DNA of 64,000 nucleotides from Muribaculaceae bacterium (GTDB lineage Bacteria > Bacteroidota > Bacteroidia > Bacteroidales > Muribaculaceae), in assembly GCA_017557425.1 (NCBI GenBank), contig JAFYYU010000009.1, forward strand, positions 1-64,000. Reading direction: 5' to 3'. The notes under the pieces are model-generated. The model was given only the letters and a program-made list of their open reading frames with translations, made no database searches and was not told where the DNA came from. Below, one piece after another: positions 25,831-34,711 of this stretch (its first letter is position 1; each line of letters begins with the position of its first letter). Both the position numbers and the translations under genes were made by a program.

Positions 25831-28287
25831 ATGAAGAATAAATCACTTATTATTCGACTGTTCGCCCTGGTGGCGGCCATGATGTGTGCCCTCGGCGCCA
25901 GCGCTGCCGAGGCCTATGCCAACTACACGCCGTCGAACACGACGCTGACGTTCTACTACGACAACCTGCGCAGCACCCGCACGGGCACGACCTACGACCT
26001 GAACACGGGCAGCAACGATCCCGGCTGGTACACCGACGGCACCTATAGCAACGTGACCAAGGTGGTCTTTAACTCGTCATTTGCCAGTGCCCGTCCCACA
26101 ACGACGTATTACTGGTTTGGCGATATGTCCAAACTCCAGTCCATCACAGGCACACAGTATTTCAACACTTCCCAGGTGACGAACATGTGTTTAATGTTCG
26201 CTGGCGCCGGCGCTATGATGCCGAATCTGGATGCGAACTTCCTGAATACCTCAAATGTGAAAACGATGGAAAGCATGTTTGCAAACAGTGAATTCACGAG
26301 CATTATTGTGAGCGATTGGAACACGTCCGAGGTGACAAATATGCTCGAGATGTTCGCTTTCTGCTATAACTTGACGAGCCTAGACCTGAGCAACTTCAAC
26401 ACGTCTAAGGTAACCACCATGGAAGGCATGTTTAATGAAGATTACATTCTGGTGAGCCTAGACCTGAGCAACTGGAACACGTCCAATGTGACTAACATGA
26501 ATAACATGTTCCATGAATGTAATGCATTGACAAGCGTTGACCTGAGCAGTTTCAATACAGCCAAGGTGACCGCCATGTACTCCATGTTTGATTATTGTAC
26601 GTCATTGACGAGCCTCGACCTGAGCAGTTTCAACACGTCCAAGGTGACCGACATGAGGTGGATGTTCTCTAGCTGCAGTAAACTCACCACAATCTATGCC
26701 GGCAGTGGCTGGAGCACGGCGGCCACTACCGACAGCAATTCTGATGGCATGTTCCGGGAATGCACCAAGATCAGGGGCGGCCAGGGAACGACCTATGATG
26801 CCAGCCACACGAACCGTCTTTATGCCCGCATCGACGGCGGCCCCAGCAACCCGGGCTACTTCACTGCAGCGTCCGAGCCCTATGCCTGCTACACCGAGTC
26901 GAACACGACGCTGACGTTCTACTACGACAACCAGCGCAGCAGTCGCACGGGCACGACTTATGACCTGAACACGGGCGGATACTATACCGACTGGGACACC
27001 GACGGCACCAAATCCAATGTAACCAAGGTGGTTTTTGACCCCTCGTTCGTTGGTGCCCGCCCGACGACCACCTACGATTGGTTTTATGGCATGGTCAATC
27101 TTCAAACTATCGTGGGCATGAACTACTTGAACACCAGCGAGGTCACCAATATGGGTTTAATGTTCTCTCGCTGCCAGTCTTTGACAAGCCTTGACTTGAG
27201 CGGTTTCAATACGTCCCAGGTGACCATTATGAGTTCCATGTTCTATAAATGCACTAATCTGCGGACCATCTATGTGGGCAATGGCTGGAGCACTGCGGCT
27301 GTGGCAAGCTCCTCAAATATGTTCTATAACTGCAATAGTCTGGTGGGAGGCCAGGGCACGACCTATGATGAAAACCATGTGAATAAGACCTACGCCCATA
27401 TCGACGGCGGTCCCAGCAACCCAGGCTACTTCACCGAATTCAAAGAGGCCTATGCCTGCTACACGCCGTCGAACACGACGCTGACGTTCTACTACGACAA
27501 CCAGCGCGCTTCACGCTCGGGCACGACCTACGACTTGAACACGGGCACCACTGATGTCGCTTGGGACACTGACGGCACCAATGCCAGCGTGACCAAGGTT
27601 GTCTTTGACTCCTCGTTTGCTGGCGCTCGCCCGACAACCACCTACGATTGGTTCTACAGCATGAGGAATCTTCAATCCATCACGGGCCTGAGTTACCTGA
27701 ACACCAGCGAGGTCACCAATATGGCATGGATGTTCGGTTACTGCGCAGGTTTGACGAGCCTTGACTTGAGCCACTTCAACACATCCAAGGTAACCAATAT
27801 GGGCGAGATGTTCTATGGCTGCAGCAGCCTGACAAGCCTCGACTTAAGCAGTTTCAACACGGCCAAGGTGACCAAAATGGGCTGGATGTTCTTTGACTGC
27901 ACCAGTCTGCGGACCATCTATGTAGGCAATGACTGGAGCACGGCTGCCGTGACGAATTCGACTGATATGTTCTATAACTGCACTCGCCTGGTGGGCAGCC
28001 GGGGCACGACCTACAATTCATCCAACCCGATGGACAAGACCTACGCCCACATCGACGGCGGTCCCAGCAACCCGGGCTACTTCACCGCGAAGAACGCTGG
28101 CCTGCGCGGTGACGTGAACGACGACGGCAGCGTGAACATCAGCGACGTGACGGCCCTGATCGACTACCTGTTGAGCAACAACGTTTCGGGCATCAACCTC
28201 GATGGAGCCGACTGCAATCAGGACAGCAGCGTCAACATCAGCGATGTGACCACCCTGATTGACTATCTGCTGTCAGGGTTTTGGTAA
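25831..28287 (+). CDS. BspA-like DUF285 surface protein with dockerin-like C-terminus
   Basis: An 818-aa secreted or surface protein. A signal peptide (MKNKSLIIRLFALVAAMM, cleavage near ASAAEA) is followed by three homologous blocks starting near residues 30, 350 and 540. Each block opens with NTTLTFYYDN and continues with the 26-residue DUF285/BspA repeats (LDLSxFNTSKVTNMxxMFxxC). Each closes with HIDGGPSNPGYFT. The end is a two-loop dockerin-like module: GDVNDDGSVNISDVTALIDY, then CNQDSSVNISDVTTLIDYLL. No LPXTG or T9SS domain was seen. BspA-family proteins of oral Bacteroidetes bind host matrix and other bacteria; the ligand here is unknown. Monocistronic, closed by a strong terminator. Confidence 0.88.
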   Translation: MKNKSLIIRLFALVAAMMCALGASAAEAYANYTPSNTTLTFYYDNLRSTRTGTTYDLNTGSNDPGWYTDGTYSNVTKVVFNSSFASARPTTTYYWFGDMSKLQSITGTQYFNTSQVTNMCLMFAGAGAMMPNLDANFLNTSNVKTMESMFANSEFTSIIVSDWNTSEVTNMLEMFAFCYNLTSLDLSNFNTSKVTTMEGMFNEDYILVSLDLSNWNTSNVTNMNNMFHECNALTSVDLSSFNTAKVTAMYSMFDYCTSLTSLDLSSFNTSKVTDMRWMFSSCSKLTTIYAGSGWSTAATTDSNSDGMFRECTKIRGGQGTTYDASHTNRLYARIDGGPSNPGYFTAASEPYACYTESNTTLTFYYDNQRSSRTGTTYDLNTGGYYTDWDTDGTKSNVTKVVFDPSFVGARPTTTYDWFYGMVNLQTIVGMNYLNTSEVTNMGLMFSRCQSLTSLDLSGFNTSQVTIMSSMFYKCTNLRTIYVGNGWSTAAVASSSNMFYNCNSLVGGQGTTYDENHVNKTYAHIDGGPSNPGYFTEFKEAYACYTPSNTTLTFYYDNQRASRSGTTYDLNTGTTDVAWDTDGTNASVTKVVFDSSFAGARPTTTYDWFYSMRNLQSITGLSYLNTSEVTNMAWMFGYCAGLTSLDLSHFNTSKVTNMGEMFYGCSSLTSLDLSSFNTAKVTKMGWMFFDCTSLRTIYVGNDWSTAAVTNSTDMFYNCTRLVGSRGTTYNSSNPMDKTYAHIDGGPSNPGYFTAKNAGLRGDVNDDGSVNISDVTALIDYLLSNNVSGINLDGADCNQDSSVNISDVTTLIDYLLSGFW

Positions 28288-28329
28288 AACTTAGGCTATA
28301 GGGGGCGTCCGCGCTCCTATTGAAAAGAA

Positions 28330-28398
28330 AACAACTCCAACAACTCAAACAATTATTTCATGTGTCAGATAATTGTTACAGTTGTTAGAGTTGTTTTT
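28330..28398 (+). terminator. Long hairpin terminator after the BspA-like gene
   Basis: An about 24-bp near-continuous stem: AACAACTC, AACAACT and AACAATTAT on the left pair with ATAATTGTT, AGTTGTT and GAGTTGTT on the right, ending in TTTTTT. Confidence 0.85.
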
Positions 28399-28454
28399 TA
28401 GTTATTACTGGAGGAGGCCGAATAAGCGGGAATTATCACTTTTATTTGAAAAAA

Positions 28455-28486
28455 TTTGCCCGAATGAGAAAGAAGGAGTAATTTTA
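28455..28486 (+). promoter_or_regulatory. Promoter of the YtxH operon
   Basis: TTTG (28455-28458), 20 nt, TAATTTTA (28479-28486). The -7 box lacks the final G. It is about 100 bp upstream of the first YtxH gene, leaving a leader of about 90 nt. Confidence 0.5.
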
Positions 28487-28583
28487 TAGCGTCAAAACCG
28501 CCTGCCATCTTGTCTCATGGCACGGTATTTGCAAGATTGTGACCATACTAAGACATTATTAATTATTTAATTAACTCACAGAT

Positions 28584-28790
28584 ATGAAACCGATTAACAT
28601 TGTTATGGCAGTTGTGGGCGGCGCTATCGCCGGCGCTGCAGTGGGCCTGCTTTTTGCTCCCGAGAAGGGTGACGACACCCGTCAACGCATTGTTGATGCC
28701 CTGCGCGAACAAGGCGTGAAGCTCAAAGGCACCAAGCTGGACAACCTGGTGGATGACATCGCCGATGTTGTTAAGGCCAAGCTTGATTAA
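28584..28790 (+). CDS. YtxH-domain small membrane protein, copy 1
   Basis: A 68-aa protein: one glycine/alanine-rich transmembrane helix (residues about 5-25, AVVGGAIAGAAVGLLFAP), then the YtxH signature APEKGDDTRQRI and an amphipathic helix. YtxH proteins are linked to general stress responses in Firmicutes; the role in Bacteroidetes is not known to me. First gene of a four-gene small-membrane-protein operon. Confidence 0.85.
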   Translation: MKPINIVMAVVGGAIAGAAVGLLFAPEKGDDTRQRIVDALREQGVKLKGTKLDNLVDDIADVVKAKLD

Positions 28791-28821
28791 GTAACATCAT
28801 TTTTAAAACACGATTACGACA

Positions 28822-29019
28822 ATGAGAGGATTAAGTTTATTATATGCATTCCTGGGCGGCGCCCTCGTAGGTGCCTCGGCAGCCATCCTGTTTGCTCCCG
28901 AAAAGGGCTCTGACCTGCGTTCACGCATCAAGGAGATGTTGAAAAAGAACGGCATCGACTTCAGCGACGACGAGGTGGAGCAGCTGGTAAAACAGATCAG
29001 CGCCCAGATCGAGGACTGA
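28822..29019 (+). CDS. YtxH-domain small membrane protein, copy 2
   Basis: A 65-aa paralogue of the previous protein: AFLGGALVGASAAILFAPEKG (split by the helix end), then SDLRSRIKEMLKKNGIDF. It is shorter at the N-terminus and differs in the C-terminal helix, which is more acidic (SDDEVEQLVKQISAQIED). It starts 31 bp after copy 1. Confidence 0.85.
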   Translation: MRGLSLLYAFLGGALVGASAAILFAPEKGSDLRSRIKEMLKKNGIDFSDDEVEQLVKQISAQIED

Positions 29020-29097
29020 CAAAATAGCATTTAACCATGACAGGCGATGTGGCAGGCAACTGACACATTGCCTGGCGTGGCCATGTATGGAAACGTC

Positions 29098-29448
29098 ATG
29101 AACGAGATAGATTACAAGAAACTGTTTACCGAGGCGCGCCGTTACTTCTCGCTGGAGTGGGACTATACCAAGCTCACCGCGGTTGAGAAGTTGGCCGTGC
29201 TGTTGTCGGCGATAGCGTTTGTGGCTGTGGTGATCATCATCGCCACGTTTGTGCTGCACCACTTGTTCACCGCACTGGTGGGCGTGCTGGCATCGGCACT
29301 GGGTTGCTCTTGGGGCGCCCACCTGATTGCTGCCGGCATCCTGCTGGTACTGCTGCTGGTGGTGTTTGCCTTCAAGAAGCAGCTCATCGTGGACCCTGTG
29401 GCGCGTTTTGTGAGCAAGTTGTTCCTTAAACCCGAAGACAATGAGTAG
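29098..29448 (+). CDS. Holin_3_6/DUF1469-type membrane protein
   Basis: A 116-aa protein with an N-terminal amphipathic region (MNEIDYKKLFTEARRYFSLE), then two transmembrane helices near residues 36-58 and 65-90. This is the arrangement of the Phage_holin_3_6 (DUF1469) family, common in bacterial stress operons with YtxH genes. There is no phage context. The start is ATG 29098; an upstream frame beginning at 29047 adds a poorly conserved-looking segment. It overlaps the next gene by 8 bp. Confidence 0.7.
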   Translation: MNEIDYKKLFTEARRYFSLEWDYTKLTAVEKLAVLLSAIAFVAVVIIIATFVLHHLFTALVGVLASALGCSWGAHLIAAGILLVLLLVVFAFKKQLIVDPVARFVSKLFLKPEDNE

Positions 29449-29758
29449 CGAGACCAACAACACGACGGATAATCTGCCCATGGCAGTTCCCGACGCGCCC
29501 GACGACTGGCGCGGCATGACACTGGAAGACCTGCGCCGGGCCCGCGGCAAAGCCTTGGTGCGCCGCGAGGTGGGCCGTGCCACGATGCAGTACAGCCTGG
29601 ACAACGTCAAGGACAATGTGGCCAGCAACGGCGTGCGCGCCCTCATGTTCAGCCCCGGGACGGTGTCGAGCCTGAAGACGGCCGACTATGTGCTGTTGGG
29701 ATTCAAGCTCACGCGATGGCTGATGGGAATGCGCAACAACCGCCGCCGTCGCCGTTAA
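29441..29758 (+). CDS. Hypothetical protein, fourth gene of the YtxH operon
   Basis: A 105-aa protein not recognised. It starts with a Thr/Asn/Pro-rich hydrophilic region, continues with charged helices (GMTLEDLRRARGKALVRREVG) and a weakly hydrophobic stretch near residues 80-95, and ends in a run of arginines (MRNNRRRRR). The 8-bp overlap with the holin-like gene indicates coupled expression. The basic tail could contact phospholipid or nucleic acid. Confidence 0.7.
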   Translation: MSSETNNTTDNLPMAVPDAPDDWRGMTLEDLRRARGKALVRREVGRATMQYSLDNVKDNVASNGVRALMFSPGTVSSLKTADYVLLGFKLTRWLMGMRNNRRRRR

Positions 29759-29784
29759 CGCCTCCTGAAACGCCCCACGCAAAA

Positions 29785-29857
29785 CCCCACGCGAAGCCGC
29801 TAAGTCGCGAAGGTATTATGACCGCCCTGCGGGCGGGAAATTAGGCAAATTAGATAT
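29785..29857. repeat. REPIN-like half element, copy A
   Basis: CCCCA followed by three CGCNAAGN octamers (29790-29813), then a CCGCCC-tgc-GGGCGG hairpin (29822-29836) and an A/T-rich stretch. The 73 bp are nearly identical to 29956-30027. Confidence 0.8.
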
Positions 29858-29955
29858 TTAATTTTATTTTAAAATTTTGTTTAATTTCTCGCGAGCCTTG
29901 CGAGCGATCCCTCGTTTCAGGCGACACGTGTACATGCGGACGAAACGGACGGAAG

Positions 29956-30067
29956 CCCCACGCGAAGCCGCTAAGTCGCGAAGATTTTTGACCGCCCTGC
30001 GGGCGGGAAATTAATCAAATTAGATATAAAATTTAATAGCTTAGCGTCTTGGCGCCTTAGCGAGGGG
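29956..30067. repeat. REPIN-like element, copy B (complete)
   Basis: Left arm CCCCA plus three CGCNAAGN octamers (29961-29984), a CCGCCC/GGGCGG hairpin (29992-30006), an A/T spacer, then an inverted right arm of three NCTTNGCG octamers (30039-30062) and AGGGG. The arms can pair, so the whole 112 bp could fold into one long hairpin. This and copy A fill most of the 535-bp gap between 29758 and 30294. Confidence 0.8.
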
Positions 30068-30144
30068 ACAAACGGCTAAAAAGTCGCTAATGGGGCGCGA
30101 AAACGCGAAAAAAACGTCAAAAAGTCACTTTTTTTTGAAAAAAA

Positions 30145-30175
30145 GTTGCTGTTAATTTGATTTTATCTATATTTG
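30145..30175 (+). promoter_or_regulatory. Promoter of the ECF sigma gene
   Basis: GTTG (30145-30148), 19 nt, TATATTTG (30168-30175). The start codon is 119 bp downstream, leaving a leader of about 110 nt. Confidence 0.55.
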
Positions 30176-30293
30176 CAGCCTGAAATCTGCTGATTTCGCA
30201 CGAGAGAGTATATAACTTTAATGACTATAAATAACTAAAAAACAGACTGCCTATCGACAAACATTACTCATTATTGACCAAAATAAATAAGTA

Positions 30294-30884
30294 ATGAAGA
30301 TCTACAAGGACAAGAGCGATGACCAACTGATATCGCTGTATGTCGATGGCAAGAACGAGGCCTTTGATGAGCTGTTGGAGCGTCACAAGGACCGCATTTT
30401 TATGTATATATACCACTCGGTAAAGAACGAGGACCTGGCCAACGACCTTTTCCAGGACACTTTTGTCAAAGCCATCACCACCATCAAACAGGGACGTTAT
30501 GTCGAGAACGGCCATTTTGCTGCATGGGTAAGCCGTATCGCCCACAACCTGATCATCGACTACTTCAGGCAGGTGAAGAACGAGAACCTGCAATCGACCG
30601 ACGATGACGAGTCGAACATCCTGAACCGCAAGGAGCTGTCCCAGTCAACCATCGAGGATGACATGGTAGCGTCGCAGATCCACACCGACGTGCGCCGCCT
30701 GATCAGGACCCTGCCCGCGAGCCAGCGTCAGGTGCTCGTCATGCGTTACTACAAGAACATGAGCTTCAAGGAAATCGCCGACACCACCGGCGTGAGCATC
30801 AACACGGCCCTGGGACGTATGCGCTACGCCATCCTGAACATGCGCCGTCTGGCCGAGGAGCACAACATCGCCCTCACGCTGTAA
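30294..30884 (+). CDS. ECF-type RNA polymerase sigma factor
   Basis: A 196-aa sigma-70 family factor. Region 2 spans residues about 20-92 (FDELLERHKDRIFMYIYH, DLFQDTFVKAITTI, FAAWVSRIAHNLIIDYFR) and region 4 about 125-182 (LPASQRQVLVMRYYKNMSF, IADTTGVSINTALGRMRYA). There is no region 1 or 3, as in ECF factors. No anti-sigma factor (FecR or zinc anti-sigma) gene is adjacent, so its control lies elsewhere. It has its own promoter and terminator. Confidence 0.93.
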   Translation: MKIYKDKSDDQLISLYVDGKNEAFDELLERHKDRIFMYIYHSVKNEDLANDLFQDTFVKAITTIKQGRYVENGHFAAWVSRIAHNLIIDYFRQVKNENLQSTDDDESNILNRKELSQSTIEDDMVASQIHTDVRRLIRTLPASQRQVLVMRYYKNMSFKEIADTTGVSINTALGRMRYAILNMRRLAEEHNIALTL

Positions 30885-30927
30885 CCCCGAGGACAGAAAG
30901 AAAACAAAAGGCACTGGATAAAAGAGA

Positions 30928-30990
30928 CGATAATGGCAATCACCGTCGCCTGGCGGGCAGCGTTGTCATTATCGCTTCTTTTTATATTTT
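30928..30990 (+). terminator. Terminator of the sigma-factor gene
   Basis: CGATAATG-g-CA pairs with TG-t-CATTATCG, followed by CTTCTTTTTATATTTTTTT. Strong intrinsic terminator. Confidence 0.8.
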
Positions 30991-31002
30991 TTTGTGGTAA
31001 AT

Positions 31003-31033
31003 TTTGTGTATCGGGCGAAAAGTAGTACCTTTG
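31003..31033 (+). promoter_or_regulatory. tig: tig promoter
   Basis: TTTG (31003-31006), 19 nt, TACCTTTG (31026-31033). Perfect Bacteroidetes consensus, 49 bp upstream of the tig ATG. Confidence 0.75.
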
Positions 31034-31082
31034 CAGCCGCTTTTCAGAAAATCAAACAGTTAAATACAAGATATTCCAAGAA

Positions 31083-32456
31083 ATGAACGTAAATTTTGAA
31101 CAGATTGATGCGGTGAACGGAATGCTTACCGTTGATCTCAAGAGAGAAGATTTCGCTAACGACGTGAATAAGGAAGTCGCCCAGATGGGTGTGCGCCATC
31201 CGCTGAAGGGTTTCCGCCCCGGCAAGGCCCCCAAGAGCCTGCTGATGAAGTTCTACGGTCCCAGTGTCACCGCTGATGTCGTTGACCGCATGGTGAGCCG
31301 TGCCATCTACGACTACATCCGCGAGAACAAGCTGCAGATCCTGGGCGAGCCTCTTCCCAACGAGGACACCAAGGTCGATATCATGAAGGACGAGGAGATG
31401 ACCTTCAAGTATGACCTGGGCATGGCTCCCGCCATCGATCTCAAGCTGAACAAGCGCATCAATGTGCCTTATTATAATATTGAGGTGACCGACCAGATGG
31501 TTGATGACGCAATCGCCCACGACCGCAAGCGCCTGGGCACCCTCGTCGACGGCGAGGAGAGCGACAAGGAGTCGATGCTGCGCGGCTCGATGGTAGAGCT
31601 CGACGAGCAGGGCAACGACAAGGAGGACGGCATCAAGGTGGAGCGCACCGTGATTTCGCCCCGCTACATGGACGACGAGGACGAGGCCGCCAAGTTTGTC
31701 GGCGTCAAGGTGGGCGACACGTTCACTTTCAACCCTCACAAGGCCTATAACGGCAACGCTGCCGAGCTGTCGGGACTGCTCAACGTGGACCGCAATGATG
31801 CCGCCGAGGTGAAGAGCGACTTCCGCATCACCATCGAGGAGATCAAGGTCAACAAGGAGGCCGAGATGAACGAGGAGTTCTTCAAGGGCGTCCTGGGCAC
31901 CGAGACCGAGGTGAAGGACGAGGCTGCCTTCCGTGAGGCCATGCGCGACATGATCGCCAAGGCCAATATGCCCGAGAGCAACTACCGCTTCACCATCGAC
32001 GCCCAGCGCATCCTCACCGAGAAGGCCGGCGAGCTGCCCCTGCCCGAGGAGTTCCTGAAACGTTTCCTGAAGCTGCGTCGCGAGCAGGACGAGAAGGAGA
32101 ACACCGAGGTTACCGACGAGGAGGCCCAGAACATGTTCAAGCAGCTGCGCTGGCAACTCGTCAAGGATTACCTGACCCAGGCCCTGGAAATCAAGATCGA
32201 GAAAGAGGACATTGACAACGCCGCCTTCATCTTCGCCCAGCAGCAGCTGTCGCAGTACGGCATCTACAATGCCCCCGAGGATCTGATCAAGCAGCAGGCC
32301 GAGCGCTTCATGCAGGATGAGCGTGCCCGCGATGCCATCCATGAGCACGCGCTGGACAACAAGTTCTATGCCGCTGTCAAGGAGGCCGTGAAGGTCAACG
32401 AGAAGTCGATCAGCGTCGAGGACTTCCGCAAGCTGTACGAGCAGGACGAGAAGTAA
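31083..32456 (+). CDS. tig: Trigger factor (Bacteroidetes type)
   Basis: A ribosome-bound chaperone of 457 aa. The ribosome-binding loop is GFRPGKAP at residues 43-50 (E. coli GFRxGKVP). The middle PPIase-like domain is present but strongly diverged from FKBP-type trigger factors, as is usual in this phylum, and the C-terminal helical arms are long. The stop is followed by a hairpin, and clpP-clpX come next, the common tig-clpP-clpX order. Confidence 0.93.
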   Translation: MNVNFEQIDAVNGMLTVDLKREDFANDVNKEVAQMGVRHPLKGFRPGKAPKSLLMKFYGPSVTADVVDRMVSRAIYDYIRENKLQILGEPLPNEDTKVDIMKDEEMTFKYDLGMAPAIDLKLNKRINVPYYNIEVTDQMVDDAIAHDRKRLGTLVDGEESDKESMLRGSMVELDEQGNDKEDGIKVERTVISPRYMDDEDEAAKFVGVKVGDTFTFNPHKAYNGNAAELSGLLNVDRNDAAEVKSDFRITIEEIKVNKEAEMNEEFFKGVLGTETEVKDEAAFREAMRDMIAKANMPESNYRFTIDAQRILTEKAGELPLPEEFLKRFLKLRREQDEKENTEVTDEEAQNMFKQLRWQLVKDYLTQALEIKIEKEDIDNAAFIFAQQQLSQYGIYNAPEDLIKQQAERFMQDERARDAIHEHALDNKFYAAVKEAVKVNEKSISVEDFRKLYEQDEK

Positions 32457-32485
32457 AAAGAATCCATCGTTATAGCGATGAGTGC

Positions 32486-32530
32486 TGTGGAGCAGGGTAG
32501 AGACTCTGCTCCACATTGTTTATTATGTCT
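32486..32530 (+). terminator. Terminator of tig
   Basis: TGTGGAGCAG pairs with CTGCTCCACA around a 10-nt loop, followed by TTGTTTATTATG and, slightly later, TTTTTG. Confidence 0.75.
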
Positions 32531-32645
32531 TTTTGTCATGTCTGAGGCTGTTGGCTCATTTGTTGTTTGACGTTAAAAACATGAAATAATTCTTGCATCG
32601 ATAAAAAAAGTAGCCCAAACCTATGCGGCATTGAGAAAAAAATAC

Positions 32646-32653
32646 TATCTTTG
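32646..32653 (+). promoter_or_regulatory. -7 box of clpPX
   Basis: TATCTTTG, 39 bp upstream of the clpP ATG. No clear -33 element at the normal spacing. Confidence 0.5.
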
Positions 32654-32691
32654 AAGAAAAATATTTTTAAACACTAGAAAAAGAATAACAA

Positions 32692-33387
32692 ATGGAAAAC
32701 GATTTCAGAAAATTCGCAGTGCATCATCTCGGCATGAACGGCCTGGCTCTTGACCAGTTCGCAGCCAGCGTGACTAACAACTATATCTCGCCCACCATCA
32801 TGGAGGAGCGCAAGTTGAACGTGACCCAGCTCGACGTGTTCTCGCGACTGATGATGGACCGCATCATCTTCCTGGGCACCCAGGTCGATGACTACAGCGC
32901 CAATGTCGTGCAGGCCCAGCTGCTCTATCTCGACACCTCGGACCCCGGCAAGGACATCTCCCTGTACATCAACTCTCCCGGCGGCTCGGTATATGCCGGC
33001 CTGGGCATCTATGACACGATGCAGTACATCAACAGCGACGTTTCGACCATCTGCACCGGCATGGCCGCATCGATGGCTGCCGTGCTGCTGGTGGCAGGCC
33101 AGAAGGATAAGCGCTTTGCCCTGAAGCACAGCCGCGTGATGATACACCAGCCCATGGGCGGCATCAGCGGCCAGGCTTCGGATATCGAAATCACCTCGCG
33201 CGAGATTCTCAAGCTCAAGAAGGAGCTCTACACCATCATCAGCGACCACTCGGGCCAGCCCTATGACAAGGTGTATGCCGACAGTGACCGTGACTACTGG
33301 ATGACCGCCGACGAGGCCAAGGAATACGGCATGATTGACAGGGTGCTGGTCCGCGAGAAGCCCGCAACCGAGAAACCCGCTGAGTAA
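32692..33387 (+). CDS. clpP: ATP-dependent Clp protease proteolytic subunit
   Basis: The serine protease core of ClpXP; 231 aa. The catalytic triad is Ser127 (GMAASMAA), His152 (MIHQPMGG) and Asp201 (DRDYWM). The N-terminal extension of about 25 residues before the first helix is longer than in E. coli ClpP, as often in Bacteroidetes. It forms a barrel with ClpX, encoded 9 bp downstream. Confidence 0.97.
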   Translation: MENDFRKFAVHHLGMNGLALDQFAASVTNNYISPTIMEERKLNVTQLDVFSRLMMDRIIFLGTQVDDYSANVVQAQLLYLDTSDPGKDISLYINSPGGSVYAGLGIYDTMQYINSDVSTICTGMAASMAAVLLVAGQKDKRFALKHSRVMIHQPMGGISGQASDIEITSREILKLKKELYTIISDHSGQPYDKVYADSDRDYWMTADEAKEYGMIDRVLVREKPATEKPAE

Positions 33388-33396
33388 TCTTAGAGA

Positions 33397-34635
<1,239 letters not shown>

Positions 34636-34650
34636 TTTTTTCTTAAAAAA

Positions 34651-34681
34651 TTGCGCAGTTCACAAAATCATACTATATTTG
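34651..34681 (+). promoter_or_regulatory. recQ: recQ promoter
   Basis: TTG (34651-34653), 20 nt, TATATTTG (34674-34681). 31 bp upstream of the recQ start. Confidence 0.6.
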
Positions 34682-34711
34682 TAGAATCATTGAAACCCTA
34701 AACCTTGAATT

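Noticed and set aside
29098-29448. Prophage remnant (holin)
   Set aside because: Only a holin-family hit with YtxH neighbours; no phage structural, integrase or lysis genes.
29785-30067. CRISPR array
   Set aside because: Units are 8 bp without spacers, and the arms are inverted; no cas genes nearby.
31044-32516. 490-codon minus-strand frame over trigger factor
   Set aside because: Antisense shadow, Leu/Val-rich, no motif.
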